NCBI GenBank assembly: GCA_000310025.1
Contig: FN649741.1
Coordinates: 7,236,818-7,257,669, forward strand
DNA from: Ectocarpus siliculosus
Taxonomy: Eukaryota > Sar > Phaeophyceae > Ectocarpales > Ectocarpaceae
Length of the DNA stretch: 20,852 bases
Reading direction: 5' to 3'
Within the stretch, counting starts at the first letter, position 1; each line of letters opens with the position of its first letter. Below the pieces are notes generated by a model. That model did no database searches. It was given only the letters and a program-made list of their open reading frames with translations, and was not told the DNA's origin. A program made the translations under genes and the position numbers. Shown here piece by piece: positions 11,701 to 19,144 of this stretch.

Positions 11701-13900
11701 AGAAAATAAATTCAGTCATACGCAGCTGTCATCCGTACGCAGGGAAGTAAGCACAAGATGCCGAACACCCTTAGCAGGATGCAGCGCACCCTTCATACGA
11801 CTCGCCGAATACCTCACGGCGCTTCGCGCTTGGTGATGTGAGAGCCTGGTCCGGTGAGAACCCGGCGTGCTCCGTCCCGGCTTTGTAGGGGTGCGAGGTC
11901 AATGGTCTAACGACTACGGCATGCACGACTGTGAGTGCACCCCCGCCCCCCCCTCCCCCCGGGAACACACGTTCTCCATACCCCGCGGGAATCTAATGAT
12001 ACCCCGGGGCCACTTTCCCACCTCCCATCGTCGCCGCAACCCACGATCCAGTTGTCGCTGCGGTAAGGCCTGGCTCCACCTTCCGCCGCCTGGTCCTGCT
12101 GGTGCAGCAGGTGGTACGCCGATCCCCCCGAGGCGGCGCCCTTGTCGCGAACGAGATGTCTGCTGTGGCTGCCGAAGTACGCCCACTTGACGAAGCCCAC
12201 CGACTTGAGCCTACGGTTGTGGGGTCGTGTTCACGAACGTTCGCCGCGGGGTTGAACGAAAATAGTATGCTTCGGGACTTTCACGACACCCAGATTCTTA
12301 ACCGTACCTCTCGATAATTTTGCGTCTTTGCTTTTGTGCTGCTGGTTCTTGGGGGAGGAACCGAAACAAACGTGCTCGTGTCATCGCAAGGCAGAAAGTA
12401 GCAAATCTTTGTACACCCGTGTTGAGTACATATCGCGAGGACCCCTATCCAGCAAGCATGGCCAGGAGCAACACCAGCAGCGAAAACACGCATGTTGCCG
12501 CCGAGGCCCCGTCCACTATCACAGGCAAGAGACTCAACGATAGATACCAACGTCGCATCAAGCAAACCTACCGTGTCTGTGGATATTGTCTAAGCTGGCC
12601 GTATTCCTTGTCATTCAACACGAGATACAAGGAGGCGTTACTCGTCCTCGCCGCATGTGCGGAGGGTCAGGGGAGAGACAAAAGGCACCTGCTCCAGGCA
12701 CCGCGCGTGCGGTAGTCTACCGTGCCACCGAACAGAGCGGTCTCACCTTAAGCTATCCCCGTACCAAGCCTTGATGGTTGCCGTCTGAGCGAACTTTATC
12801 GTCCCGCTTGCCGTTGGCATAGAATAGCGATCCTCCCATTGCTGCTCCACCCAGACATGGGCGCTGGCAAACACAAGTACGGCGCACACCGTGGTAAGGG
12901 GGAAGGGGGGGGGGCGACGCAAGATCCCAGGTGGTTGTGGAGGGTATGTGCGGCGGGGAGACCTGCCACCTTTTTGACAAGGCGTCTTTGCTTTGCAAAA
13001 CGGTTGGAGGCACAACAGCAGTCGCTACAAGCACGGCTGGGCAGCCACCACCACACCCGCCATGTCCATCTTTCCCACCGGTGTGCATATTCCCAGCGCT
13101 CGCTTTGGCGGTGGAGAGAGGTCAACGTCGCAGGTGCCTGCACCTAAGACGAATGCGAACCACCAAGCCTGATAACCCGCGGCGCAATACCAAACAAAGG
13201 TCATGTATGCATGCCCCCCATTCCAATATATTCCCCGCGTGTTAGCCATTGCGCCGAACAAAAAAAGGCCGTATGAGTCCCACACCTTCCGTTCTCGCCG
13301 AGAGTGAGCAAGTAGTCCTGCTGGGCGCCGGGCCCGCGCCCCCACACCACCTGCACCAACGGCCCGTCGTTGTTCAGCACCGTGGCGGGCTGAAAGTTCC
13401 ACGCACCATCGTCGTCGGTCGCGTCCTCCCCGCCCTCGGCCCCCAGCCCCGCAACCGGGGCGGCAGAACCGTTCCTAGCATCGCCCCGGCCGTTCGCCCC
13501 CCAGGGCTTGCCGTACCCCGGCATGCTTCTTCTGCGGAGCCAGACCGTGACCTCATCGGTGCCCTTATAGGCAGCCGCGAACATGCACCCGCAGGGGGAG
13601 GTGGCGAGGGCGACGAAGCCGGGGGGGCGTTGCAGGCGGCGGTCAGACGACACGCCTCCCTTTCGCACCCACTTTCGAGAGAGCCGGAGGGAGTTGCGGT
13701 AGACGGAGCGAGGCCCGAAGGGAGACGAGGACGACGATGACGGTGCCTTCTTTTTGGGCACTGAATCGTCTTCGTCGTCGCTGCTGCCGCCGCCGCCGCC
13801 GCTGCTGTCGGACTCGTCCGAGGAGAAGGTGTTGGCGTTGGCGCTGGGAACCGCGGGGTTGTTGCTCCAGACGCTGATCGCCTGTTGCGCCCAGGTTGGC

Positions 13901-13953
<53 letters not shown>

Positions 13954-16507
13954 TCCAATGATGAAGAGAGCCAAAAACGGCAGTTCGTCGCTAAATGTGC
14001 CGCACCGGCAAGGGCGCGCCACGGTCGAAGAAAGCGGGCTATCTTGTAGTATGTCGTGAAGACTTCCAGGGATGCTTTCTCTTGTGAATGGTCTTGAATA
14101 GCGTGCTTGTGGACGGCTGCATCTTGCACGCATAGATTCGACGATAACCCCGCGTGCCTACAAAAATATCGAACTGTAATCGTCGACTGCTGCACGGCGT
14201 CGGTTCCATGGACGCTTATCTCGCGAATGGTCTTAAATGGCGTGCTCGAGGACGGCTACATCTTGAACCCACAGGTTAGACAATAACCCCGAGTGCCTAC
14301 AAAATTCTCAAAGTGTCGGCGTCGGTTTAACACGAATACGACGCTAGCCCGTAGGTCACCCAAGGCCACCGCATGTGCATGTACAGTAGTAGCATTTTTT
14401 TTTTTTCTTAACCCCTTTGGGTCTAGGCTGGACTGTCAGATTTTTTTTTTGCGCCAACTTGGCGCCAAAAAAAAAAAATGAGAGCGAGAGCGAGCGGGAG
14501 AGAGAGAAGTGCAGAGAAAGAGACCAGTGTACTTCTGCACACGCAACAGCTATCTCCACCTGTAGGCCATGAGAGAAGCCGGCGACAGGGTGGTGGCCAC
14601 AGACAGGGTCGTAGAAGGGTTGGTGGGTGGTCGCGCTGCGGTCAGTAGGGCAGGTTAGCTGTGTAGCCTTTGAAATGATCAGTCGTCTAGCTGCCTCAAC
14701 TAGTCTATTTTCGGTATATTGTAAATGATCAGTCCAGAGAGGGCAAAATGATCAGTGAAGACCCATAGCTGGTATTTGTACTTCTGTACTTCTCTGTTCT
14801 CTGTCCCCCCCCGAAATGTGCCCTGCCAACTCTCTAGAGCTCCTGTGTTTTTCAAACAACAAGCACATCCACCAGCACACACCTGTACCTCGTGGTTTCC
14901 TAGGTTCGGGCGAGGGTGGTATGTGTGGCGCTACGAGTGTGGATGTGTTGCTGATATGTTTTACTCGTCTACAGCAGTAGTATTAGTGTTGTTGTAGCGT
15001 TCGTTGTAGCTGTTGACACAATGACTGCTGGATCTTGGGAACGATTTTCAAATTGTTGGGAACCACGATATCCTCGATATCTGGGCTTCGGCAGGGACTG
15101 CAATACCCCTCCCTTTTGCTGTCCTCTGCTCTTTGCAGCAGTGGCTTCCTACGTTCGGGCGAGTGTATGTGTGGTGCTTCGAAAGAACACATATATGTAT
15201 GTATGTATGTACTGTATGCACACACGCGTTCATTGACATGTGCATACGTTGAGAGATTCATGATTTGGCATTGATTGGCCCCATTCCCATTCCCGTGACC
15301 TTGATGTTACCCGCTGTCACTGAAGTCTCTTCATTGGTCAGCCGGTTAGCGTGGATGCTAATAATCTAGACACACCTACCCTATGGACTTGCCAATACAC
15401 GGCGCGAAGGGCTGCAGGGCGGCAACTCCACGACTTGCCACAACACCAGCATTTGCAAATGATCAATCAATGATCAGTGAGAACGCCTGAAGACTCAAAA
15501 GGGTTAACATGACACAACGAATCCCGTGCCAACCACTGCTGTACTTGCCGTCAAAGCAAGGGTCTCTGATCTGCAAGAGGGTGTTACACAGTCAAAATCG
15601 TGCACGTACACGAAGCTACCATACGCAACTTTTTGCGCGGATGTAGCACAGCGAAGACACAAAGTGGGTTGGTTCCGGCGGACATGTGCGCCGGCCATTG
15701 TCACAGCAGTGCGTGACGACATGGGGGCGAACACGGACGTTATCCCAGACATGCTGTTCACACCTCTTACGATCTACGTAGATGCATACCATACGCGGAC
15801 ATGCTTAGGCTATGTAAACGTTATCACGAGCACTATCTACCAACGCGTGTGCGAAAACAACGGCTGACCTGATCAGCGACCACAAGAGGCCCCCGGCAAG
15901 ACCATGACAGTAGAATCCTATCGCTCCCGCCGCCCTTGTGCAACGGGGAAAGGGGAACGCGAGCGGCGCACGACCAGCTATAGCGAACTCTGCTTGAGAG
16001 GTAGACCCCATCGGGGGTGAACACCGCAAGTTCAGGGCCCCTCCCTGCTAGGTTAGAAGGGGAGGAGGAAGGGAGTCGGACAAGTGTTGCAACACACAAG
16101 CGGCTGATGCTGTCCAATACCTGGCGGGGCGATATTGTTCGGTCCTTCCGCAAAGAACGACTTTGTGTATACACATCGACGATGATGGCCGGTCTATTGA
16201 GCAAGCGAGTGGGAAGTTCCTGCACAAGGTTAAGGTTTGCAGCAGTAGTACCACGCAATCACGGCCTGCACTACTATGCGTCAGTACCTCTGGTGGACAC
16301 TATGCAGGACAAAGCTCCCGAGCTGCAGCCGGTGCTCGCCCCCCCCGGCTGCCAGGTCAGGGCCCGAGGCGCAGCGTCTCCCTCCGGTAGCAGAACGCGC
16401 TGAACCAGCACCAGCGCCGACGAGTCTAGGACGACGATCGATGCCGGCGATTCTGAAGGCACGGCCAACAACTCGTACCCATCGAAGTGGGTATGACTCC
16501 ACTCCAT
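357..16507 (-). CDS. Rav1/DMXL-like (rabconnectin-3 alpha) V-ATPase assembly factor, 12 exons, partial at the 3' end
   Basis: Spliced model, join of 16507-16288, 16044-15869, 13881-13286, 12210-12003, 11195-9882, 8641-8486, 8182-6875, 6260-4917, 4480-4414, 3980-3808, 3523-3177 and 2756-357. It totals 8,309 nt, and every intron is GT-AG with matching phases. Family knowledge: Rav1/DMXL is the large WD40 subunit of RAVE, which promotes reassembly of V1 with Vo on endomembranes. What is seen: N-terminal WD40-type blades (residues 1 to about 400); a PDZ domain at about 817-909; then the Rav1 C-terminal helical region, recognised by the order of the blocks WHPESLAAL, GPGLAWSDASAMLLPLWVRD, AAMFFAALGKEKKLLAL, KNAYVLLRKRKF, DLQLALLIARLVE, NPFLECATLFWLGQPDRALR and EHLARNGMEISALEVL. 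The last exon adds a long repeat array. About 2,770 residues are visible and metazoan DMXL proteins are about 3,000, so the C-terminal part lies past the left edge. The start is the ATG at 16507; an in-frame ATG at 16657 or an upstream exon is possible. Family call is firm; exon edges are predictions. Confidence 0.82.
615..2104 (-). repeat. Coding minisatellite: 16 units of 93 or 96 bp
   Basis: Each unit encodes SGELSGDMFGGFDAAPP, then RRKA, a short Ser/Thr/Ala spacer and TVA. Eleven units nearest the amino end are almost identical; units 12-16 diverge (one has VPK, one has MVGGFD, the last is GELSSDLFAAFDAPPP). All lengths are multiples of 3, so the frame is kept. Repeat units also show higher-order order: spacer types recur in the pattern A-S3-S4, A-S3-S3-S4, A-S3-S4-S4. 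Confidence 0.95.
3020..3160. repeat. Pyrimidine-rich low-complexity tract (CT/CTGT)
   Basis: Irregular CTCT and CTGTCT repeats with a short CA run, inside intron 11 of the DMXL-like gene (2757-3176). On the coding (minus) strand it is purine-rich and lies near the donor, so it is not the acceptor tract. Confidence 0.8.
3177..3523 (-). CDS. DMXL-like gene, exon 11
   Basis: It follows acceptor attgaag in phase 0 and starts VILMHVKDLQLALLIARLVE, equivalent to the Rav1 block 'V.L....D.QLALVIARL.E'. A Gly/Phe/Arg-rich low-complexity insertion (GFGGGFGRGGGFGRG, then a run of Gly) separates it from KLLRDELLPVFDGE, the '..LL...LLP.A...GD' block. The donor CCGG|GTGAGT is strong, phase 2. Confidence 0.82.
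3808..3980 (-). CDS. DMXL-like gene, exon 10
   Basis: It starts after acceptor gctcaag with 2 nt completing the split Gly codon, then reads ATQGQRLEKLLAHDF. KNAYVLLRKRKF and AAAVFLLPRPAMVKEALQ follow. This matches the family block 'AALKNA..LL.K.RFE.AAAFFLL.G.LKDA'. The donor is CAG|GTAAAG, phase 0. Confidence 0.82.
4414..4480 (-). CDS. DMXL-like gene, exon 9
   Basis: A 67-nt microexon-sized coding piece encoding AAMFFAALGKEKKLLALAKADR. It continues the Rav1 block 'DP..AALFYLAL.KK.VL.GL'. The acceptor ttggtcag comes directly out of a (TTGGTC)n hexamer repeat; the donor is AGAG|GTTTCG, phase 1. Confidence 0.75.
4483..4512. repeat. GACCAA hexamer microsatellite abutting the exon 9 acceptor
   Basis: About five copies of GACCAA on the plus strand. 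Read on the minus strand it is (TTGGTC)n followed at once by the AG of the exon 9 splice acceptor, so the repeat supplies the region upstream of the 3' splice site. Confidence 0.85.
4917..6260 (-). CDS. DMXL-like gene, exon 8 (start of the Rav1 C-terminal region)
   Basis: 448 codons after acceptor atccgcag, in phase 0; donor GCG|GTGAGT. The Rav1/DMXL signature order is clear: LEDWHPESLAALW (the 'YHP..L..LL' block), RTLSVLRWVS, LLSLSGAELSALSALLDVAL (the 'LS.LSG.D...L..L' block), MDDYANVFLLTRGLRLRLG ('LD..G.RFLL..R'), then GPGLAWSDASAMLLPLWVRD and VAESVASATFLQDRDLMA, which match the family's 'L.W...R..G...W.R....L...E..A...F....DP' block. Acidic, Gly- and Ala-rich insertions separate the blocks. 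Confidence 0.85.
6649..6828. mobile_element. MITE-like element in intron 7 of the DMXL-like gene, about 180 bp
   Basis: The termini are inverted: CAGTCGTGGCTCCGATATAA at the left, and the reverse complement of the right end begins CAGTCGTGGCTCCGTTGTAA. Inside, GGCTCCGATATAAGAG recurs at least three times (6656, 6690, 6765 approximately). I see no transposase frame and no certain target-site duplication. Confidence 0.7.
6875..8182 (-). CDS. DMXL-like gene, exon 7 (end of the PDZ domain and central region)
   Basis: 436 codons, phase 0 at both ends; acceptor ccccgtag after a C-tract, donor CCAG|GTGAGC. It starts ARRENMEGGAVSLELTFREA, whose GGAVSLELTF is the last PDZ strand. The rest is a central region with WTEIGVYPPG, ALLLGFQPAE, VSVVELCRAPLG, RWCIARSLPRGDDE, LIAVASPNLLAVARS and GTVALPGIQAVEGMCWVSPE. 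These strand-like segments suggest more propeller or beta-rich structure. No catalytic motif is seen. Confidence 0.78.
8352..8486 (-). repeat. Dispersed repeat copy A, at the 5' end of intron 6
   Basis: Similar along about 120 bp to 15260-15384. The best segment is TTCATTGGTCAG.CGGTTAGCG..GATGCTAA.AAT, ending in .ACACACCT, which is the splice donor of exon 6 read on the opposite strand. Similarity stops at the exon boundary. Confidence 0.7.
8486..8641 (-). CDS. DMXL-like gene, exon 6 (core of the PDZ domain)
   Basis: Fifty-two codons, phase 0 at both ends. The acceptor is ccttag and the donor is CGCCAG|GTGTGT. It encodes VNVSTFVRHPDTSEM and then RMRPGDELVDINGHSVEGL, followed by EEATALIRQ. 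This is the classical PDZ core (G-D-x-[LI]-x-x-[IV]-N-G-x-x-[VL]) and its second helix. Both splice boundaries touch repeated sequence: the acceptor side is the first unit of a degenerate tandem array, and the donor side is copied at 15260-15384. Confidence 0.85.
8622..9028. repeat. Degenerate tandem array of about 100-bp units overlapping the exon 6 acceptor
   Basis: Units share a GTCGACACCTCC-like start, a following GGATCGCAGCAGCGGTCGTCGTAGCAAC-like core (recognisable at about 8651, 8746, 8858, 8967) and TTGTTTCCAAACGG further on. The first unit begins inside exon 6: GAAGGTCGACACGTTCACCTAAGGATT at 8623 aligns with GAAAGGCGACATCTTCGCCTAAGGATT near 8718. The last unit merges into the left arm of the adjacent foldback. 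Confidence 0.7.
9029..9772. mobile_element. Foldback-type inverted repeat of about 745 bp in intron 5
   Basis: The left arm (9029-9387) and right arm (9401-9772) are reverse complements with scattered mismatches and a loop of about 13 bases between GGTCCCGTG and CACGGGACC. Because the arms match, both strands show the same apparent peptide (AAHSSASKRHMSDNHEDI), which is a by-product of the symmetry. No transposase is present. It could be a non-autonomous foldback element or a local inverted duplication. Confidence 0.85.
9800..9825. repeat. Poly-G tract
   Basis: A G run interrupted by one A, in intron 5 between the foldback and the donor of exon 5. On the coding strand it is poly-C. Such tracts are also present at 10-26. 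Confidence 0.95.
9882..11195 (-). CDS. DMXL-like gene, exon 5 (second WD40 region and first strands of the PDZ domain)
   Basis: About 438 codons, starting DMPLPDGRTVPEP after acceptor ggctgaag. An alternative acceptor at 11217 would add 22 nt but breaks phase with exon 4. It encodes a propeller-like region with PFSWLVGVSRG, an Ala-rich insertion, AVCHPNLPLLARLEGG and WVNGGSHLQCIPC, then AIEHAMWMSDWVGAEALPPA and KRLHVFELDDG. It ends in VVLPLDSKYGLGLTLAFEG, which is the first strand and carboxylate-binding loop (GLGL) of a PDZ domain. The donor is CGG|GTGAGA, phase 0. The downstream intron carries the large foldback. Confidence 0.78.
11888..11926 (+). repeat. Dispersed short repeat in intron 4, related to the 49-bp tandem at 18743
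   Basis: GGGTGCGAGGTCAATGGTCT then AACGACTACGGCATGC matches, with a few changes, the repeat core at about 18750 and 18799. It lies about 7 kb away and in another gene, so this is a dispersed family rather than only a local duplication. Confidence 0.6.
12003..12210 (-). CDS. DMXL-like gene, exon 4
   Basis: It follows acceptor ccgtag; its first G completes the AGG Arg codon begun in exon 3, then reads LKSVGFVKWAYFGSHSRHLV. GC3 is very high, as in the other exons. FVKWAYFGS may correspond to the 'FVVHWLNNKE' block of DMXL proteins. It leaves at CCCGGG|GTATCA in phase 0. Similarity is weak, so the call rests on phase, codon bias and position. Confidence 0.55.
13286..13881 (-). CDS. DMXL-like gene, exon 3 (WD40 blades)
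   Basis: It begins AISVWSNN just after acceptor caacag. The pyrimidine tract upstream is a (TC)n microsatellite. The exon holds an acidic Ser/Gly linker (DESDSS, poly-Gly, DDEDDS), then LATSPCGCMFAAAY and DEVTVWLRRR, and finally GPLVQVVW and DYLLTLGENG. These follow the order of DMXL blades: 'SPDG..ATAG..D..LKVW', then 'W...LLT...D'. The donor is GGAAG|GTGTGG in phase 2. Confidence 0.75.
13904..13950. repeat. GA/TC dinucleotide microsatellite at the exon 3 acceptor
   Basis: About 23 GA repeats on the plus strand. On the minus strand this is (TC)n, only about 22 bases upstream of the exon 3 start, with no other AG between it and the acceptor. Confidence 0.95.
14063..14310. repeat. Two diverged direct-repeat units of about 141-bp period in intron 2
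   Basis: Unit 1 (from TTCCAGGGATGC at 14063) and unit 2 (from TTCCATGGACGC at 14204) share GAATGGTCTT.AAT.GCGTGCT, GGACGGCT.CATCTTG and ATAACCCCG.GTGCCTACAAAA. Confidence 0.75.
14441..14478. repeat. Short perfect hairpin in intron 2
   Basis: T10-GCGCCAA-C-TTGGCGC-C-A12: a palindrome with a one-base centre and poly-T/poly-A flanks. It is followed by a purine-rich tract. No known function is assigned. Confidence 0.85.
14674..15480. repeat. Scattered AATGATCAGT motifs in intron 2
   Basis: The decamer or a close form occurs near 14674, 14724, 14747 and 15470. A second pair of short direct repeats (TTCCTAGGTTCGGGCGAG near 14897 and TTCCTACGTTCGGGCGAG near 15147) lies in the same intron, as does a short TATG run near 15190. 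The intron (13882-15868) otherwise shows no coding signal. Confidence 0.5.
15260..15384 (-). repeat. Dispersed repeat copy B, in intron 2
   Basis: Diverged copy of the sequence at 8352-8486, in the same orientation, from GATTTGGCATT to the GACACACCTA end. It also carries a GGTGTGT potential donor on the minus strand at the same relative position. Confidence 0.7.
15869..16044 (-). CDS. DMXL-like gene, exon 2 (WD40 blade)
   Basis: It enters after acceptor cctagcag with 2 nt completing the split Gly codon, and leaves at GATCAG|GTCAGC in phase 0. It encodes ELAVFTPDGVYLSS, a typical WD40 strand, and ends SDRILLSWSCRGPLVVADQ. That end joins exon 3 (AISVWSNN) to give a W-x-x-x-G ... V-W-S-N blade, as in DMXL proteins. 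Phase closure on both sides supports this exon even though it is short. Confidence 0.65.
16288..16507 (-). CDS. DMXL-like gene, exon 1 (first WD40 strands)
   Basis: The reading frame starts MEWSHTHFDGYELLAVPS and continues through SIVVLDSSALVLVQRVLL and ALTWQPGG. This resembles the opening blade of DMXL proteins, where a residue stretch such as 'YASGCDIVIL' leads into the first propeller. The donor is AGAG|GTACTG, leaving phase 1. An in-frame ATG at 16657 would add 50 residues, but codon use upstream of 16507 is less GC3-biased, so I took the inner ATG. A splice acceptor at about 16514 (ctgcag) is an alternative, which would put the true start in an upstream exon. Confidence 0.6.
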
Positions 16508-18204
16508 CGCGTTGCTGCAGCTCGGGCCCGTTGCCCAGCGCAAGCAAGCACGCCCCCACAAGGCAGCACAAGCAACAAACAGATGCACAGGATGATCTCG
16601 CCCAGGTATAGGGGGCACGCAGATTGTACCGCACCTACCCGGATGTATCAATTCCACGTAGTCCCTTCATGGAAAACGTGTCGTCGTGCACAGCGGCATT
16701 GATTGCCCCGCAGAGAGAGTTCCCCAACGGGGGGAGGGAAGCTCGGGACGGCAGTGAGACCACAGAGAAATGGAGCAAAAAGAGGAGTGGTTCGGTGAGC
16801 ATGCGTTTATTTGGTGTTATCCCCGTTACAGTGGTTCGTACATAGGTTCTCCAACAGGCTATATATGTCGAGTGAAATATTTTTGGTACAAATATCTACC
16901 AAGTTGCTGTTCTGCCCTTGCCGCGTGCATGATGGGTTGCACATCGCACAATAGGGGGCGTGTCGCTTGGAAGTGACACCGTATGTTGGGGCCTGTTGTC
17001 TTCTGCTCCTCTCGAAGGGTCAGGTTTTTCACGAGCGCTCCTAAAGTGCCGCTCGCCTTGCAAAGACGAGCAGCGTCGAACACCTACATAACATACAAAA
17101 CCATATAAGCCACCCCAGCAGCAGCAACACGTCCATTGTACCCCGCGTTCCAACGCGGCTAGCTTGCTCGTGACGCGCAACGTGACTTCAAAACAGTGCT
17201 TCTCTTATAACTACCTTGGCCCTGTGGTTTCAAAGCTAAGCCGATTTTATCGAGCAGAAGCTTGTGCTGCCAAGTGGCTGCCTGCGGTGGAGTAGTACTA
17301 CTGCTGTATTTCCGCAACACTCTTAAAAAATGGTCGGTCGTGCTATTAAATAATACAAACACACCTTTCGTTTCACCGGTTGCCTTTCGTTCATGTATGA
17401 ACGAAATCCATAGAACCTTCCTTGTACCTCATACCTCACACCGACCCTGTACGGAAGCACTTCTTCTTCTTCTTCTGAGAGTCTTGCGAGATAAAAGCCC
17501 TCGTGGAAAGCGCTTCATGTGTCTTTTTGAGACGCAGTTGAGCTAAAAAACTCGACGCGTGGATGCATTGATACAGAAAAAACACTGCCCGCGTGAAACG
17601 TCCCGCTGTTTCCTGCCGCGTACTGGTGTGTATGATTTATTATTCCTTAATGAATACGAAGAGGAAAATCTGTCCCAGACACTTATGTTATCTCGTCTGT
17701 GGCAGAGATGAATTTGTAAAAGAGGAAGAATATAAAGCTGTTCCCTTGTACCTTTTTTCCGTGTCACCCCGCCTGGTGTGTCAGAACAAGGTAGACTGAC
17801 CCTCAGGATGGATAGAGCCAAAACACACCAATACACCGCGGTTGCGACGTGAATGGAGCTAGCTCTCTGTTGCAGGGAGGGAGGGAAAGGCTCTCTCGCT
17901 GCTTCGCGCCTGTGTTGCTGCTCTCTGCAAGTTCGCCGCGAGACCTTCTTTTTCTGCGACCAGCACTGACTCTATGGAGGTGCCGGAAACGGCTCTCCCT
18001 TTTTTCTTGGTTGACAACAACGGTGGGACCCGGTTCAGCGACGACCCCTTAGTGTCGGGGGGGAATATGGTCGCTATTGCCCAGATAGCGGCTATTAGTC
18101 GGGGTGCAGCAGTGGTCCCACTCGATTTTGTGCTATTTCACTGTTCAGGGCCGGCCGCTACACATGGGGCCGCTGAACCCGGCGCACCCCAAGTATCGTG
18201 TACG

Positions 18205-18356
18205 ACGCAAGATAACACACCCCCTGGACCGATTTTCAAAACTCGATATCTCAACAGCAGAAATGGTCGTAACGCCGAGAACGGCGGCGTTCAAGCCGTC
18301 TCGTCGTGGCGTAATCGAGCTTTGAAACTTGGCCCGGGGTGTGTGTCATCTTGCGT
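18205..18356. mobile_element. MITE-like element, copy 1 (152 bp)
   Basis: The ends are inverted: ACGCAAGATAACACACCCCC at the left, and the reverse complement of the right end starts ACGCAAGATGACACACACCC. Both continue into a TTTCAAA.CTCGAT segment. A second copy is at 19228-19400. No transposase frame. Confidence 0.75.
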
Positions 18357-18742
18357 AGTATACGTTATGTGGACTCCTGACAGCGAATGCTACGAGCACG
18401 GTCCTTGGGTCTGCCAGCTCTGTTTCTCTTGTCACCCACGGGCGTGATACAGCGGTTGCGCACCGGTCCCATCTCTGTTGCTCTTTGGAAGAAACGTCCA
18501 AGATCCAAAGAGTTTATCCGCGTACGGTGGTGTGCTTTTTTACGTAAGAGAAAATAGACACAGCAGCTACAGAAAGGCCATCCGTTCTTTCGAGATAGTA
18601 CCCCCCGATCGAAGGGGTGTGTTCACGTCTTCACAGCAATGAGTGGTGGCGTTCGTCTTGTGCTTCGTAGCATGTTCCATAGGTGCGAAATCTATGGGGT
18701 CTGTCACGGAACCGTTCCACAAAAATCCATTCGCGCGCCTCT

Positions 18743-18840
18743 TGGCGGTGCCGCGAGGCCAATGGTTTAACGACTACGGTATGCGTTTACATGGCGGTGC
18801 CGCGAGGCCAATGGTTTAACGACTACGGTATGCGTTTACG
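18743..18840. repeat. Tandem duplication, 2 x 49 bp
   Basis: Units 18743-18791 and 18792-18840 are nearly identical (TGGCGGTGCCGCGAGGCCAA, then a TGGTTTAACGACTACGG core). They are followed by two partial TGCGTTTAC repeats, about 50 bases before the acceptor of the first sacsin-like exon. A related copy is at 11888. Confidence 0.95.
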
Positions 18841-18894
18841 TGCGTTTACATGCGTTTTACATTAGTACCCCATCCCCCCCCCCCCTTCGCCCAG

Positions 18895-19144
18895 GCGAGG
18901 ACTTCGGTCAGAAGATCGACCTCACGGTCCGAATCCGAGAGATCCTCCGAAACTACCCGGAAGGGACTTCGATCCTGAAAGAACTGGTTCAGAACGCCGA
19001 CGATGCGGGCGCCCGGGAGGTGCGCCTGTGTCTCGACCTGCGGCAGCACGGGACGGAAGGGCTTCCCAGCCTGGCCCTCGCTCAGTTTCAGGGCCCCGCG
19101 CTGTTGGTGTTCAACGACGGAGTTTTCACGGACACGGACTTCCG
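18895..19144 (+). CDS. Sacsin-like gene, first visible exon (N-box of the ATPase)
   Basis: The acceptor is ccccttcgcccag after a C-rich tract, and the donor is TTCCG|GTAGGT. It enters with 2 nt of a split codon and leaves with 2 nt (CG), completed to CGG by the next exon. It contains the ELVQNADDAGA ATP-binding helix. Confidence 0.9.

Larger units (their letters stand above)
16508..18894. other. Region between the two divergent genes; no supported coding exon
   Basis: About 2.4 kb of lower-GC sequence with only short frames lacking codon bias. It must contain the 5' ends of both genes: the DMXL-like transcript leaves to the left, the sacsin-like to the right. It also holds a CTT microsatellite near 17460, a MITE-like element (18205-18356) and a 49-bp tandem repeat (18743-18840). 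I see no convincing TATA box or core promoter. The first exon or exons of the sacsin-like gene should be here or hidden by small size. Confidence 0.5.

Noticed and set aside
15504..15761. Minus-strand frame with VAYGSFVYVHDFD as a possible extra WD40 exon
   Set aside because: Exons 1, 2 and 3 already join in phase without it, and its codon use is unlike the other exons.
17974..18447. A 157-codon plus-strand frame upstream of the sacsin-like exons
   Set aside because: It runs through a MITE-like element, lacks the codon bias of the real exons and has no recognisable domain.
18639..18642. ATG-A|GTGGTG as a tiny first exon of the sacsin-like gene (would give M-S-E-D-F-G)
   Set aside because: The phase fits, but the donor context is poor and there is no independent support; chance matches of this size are common.
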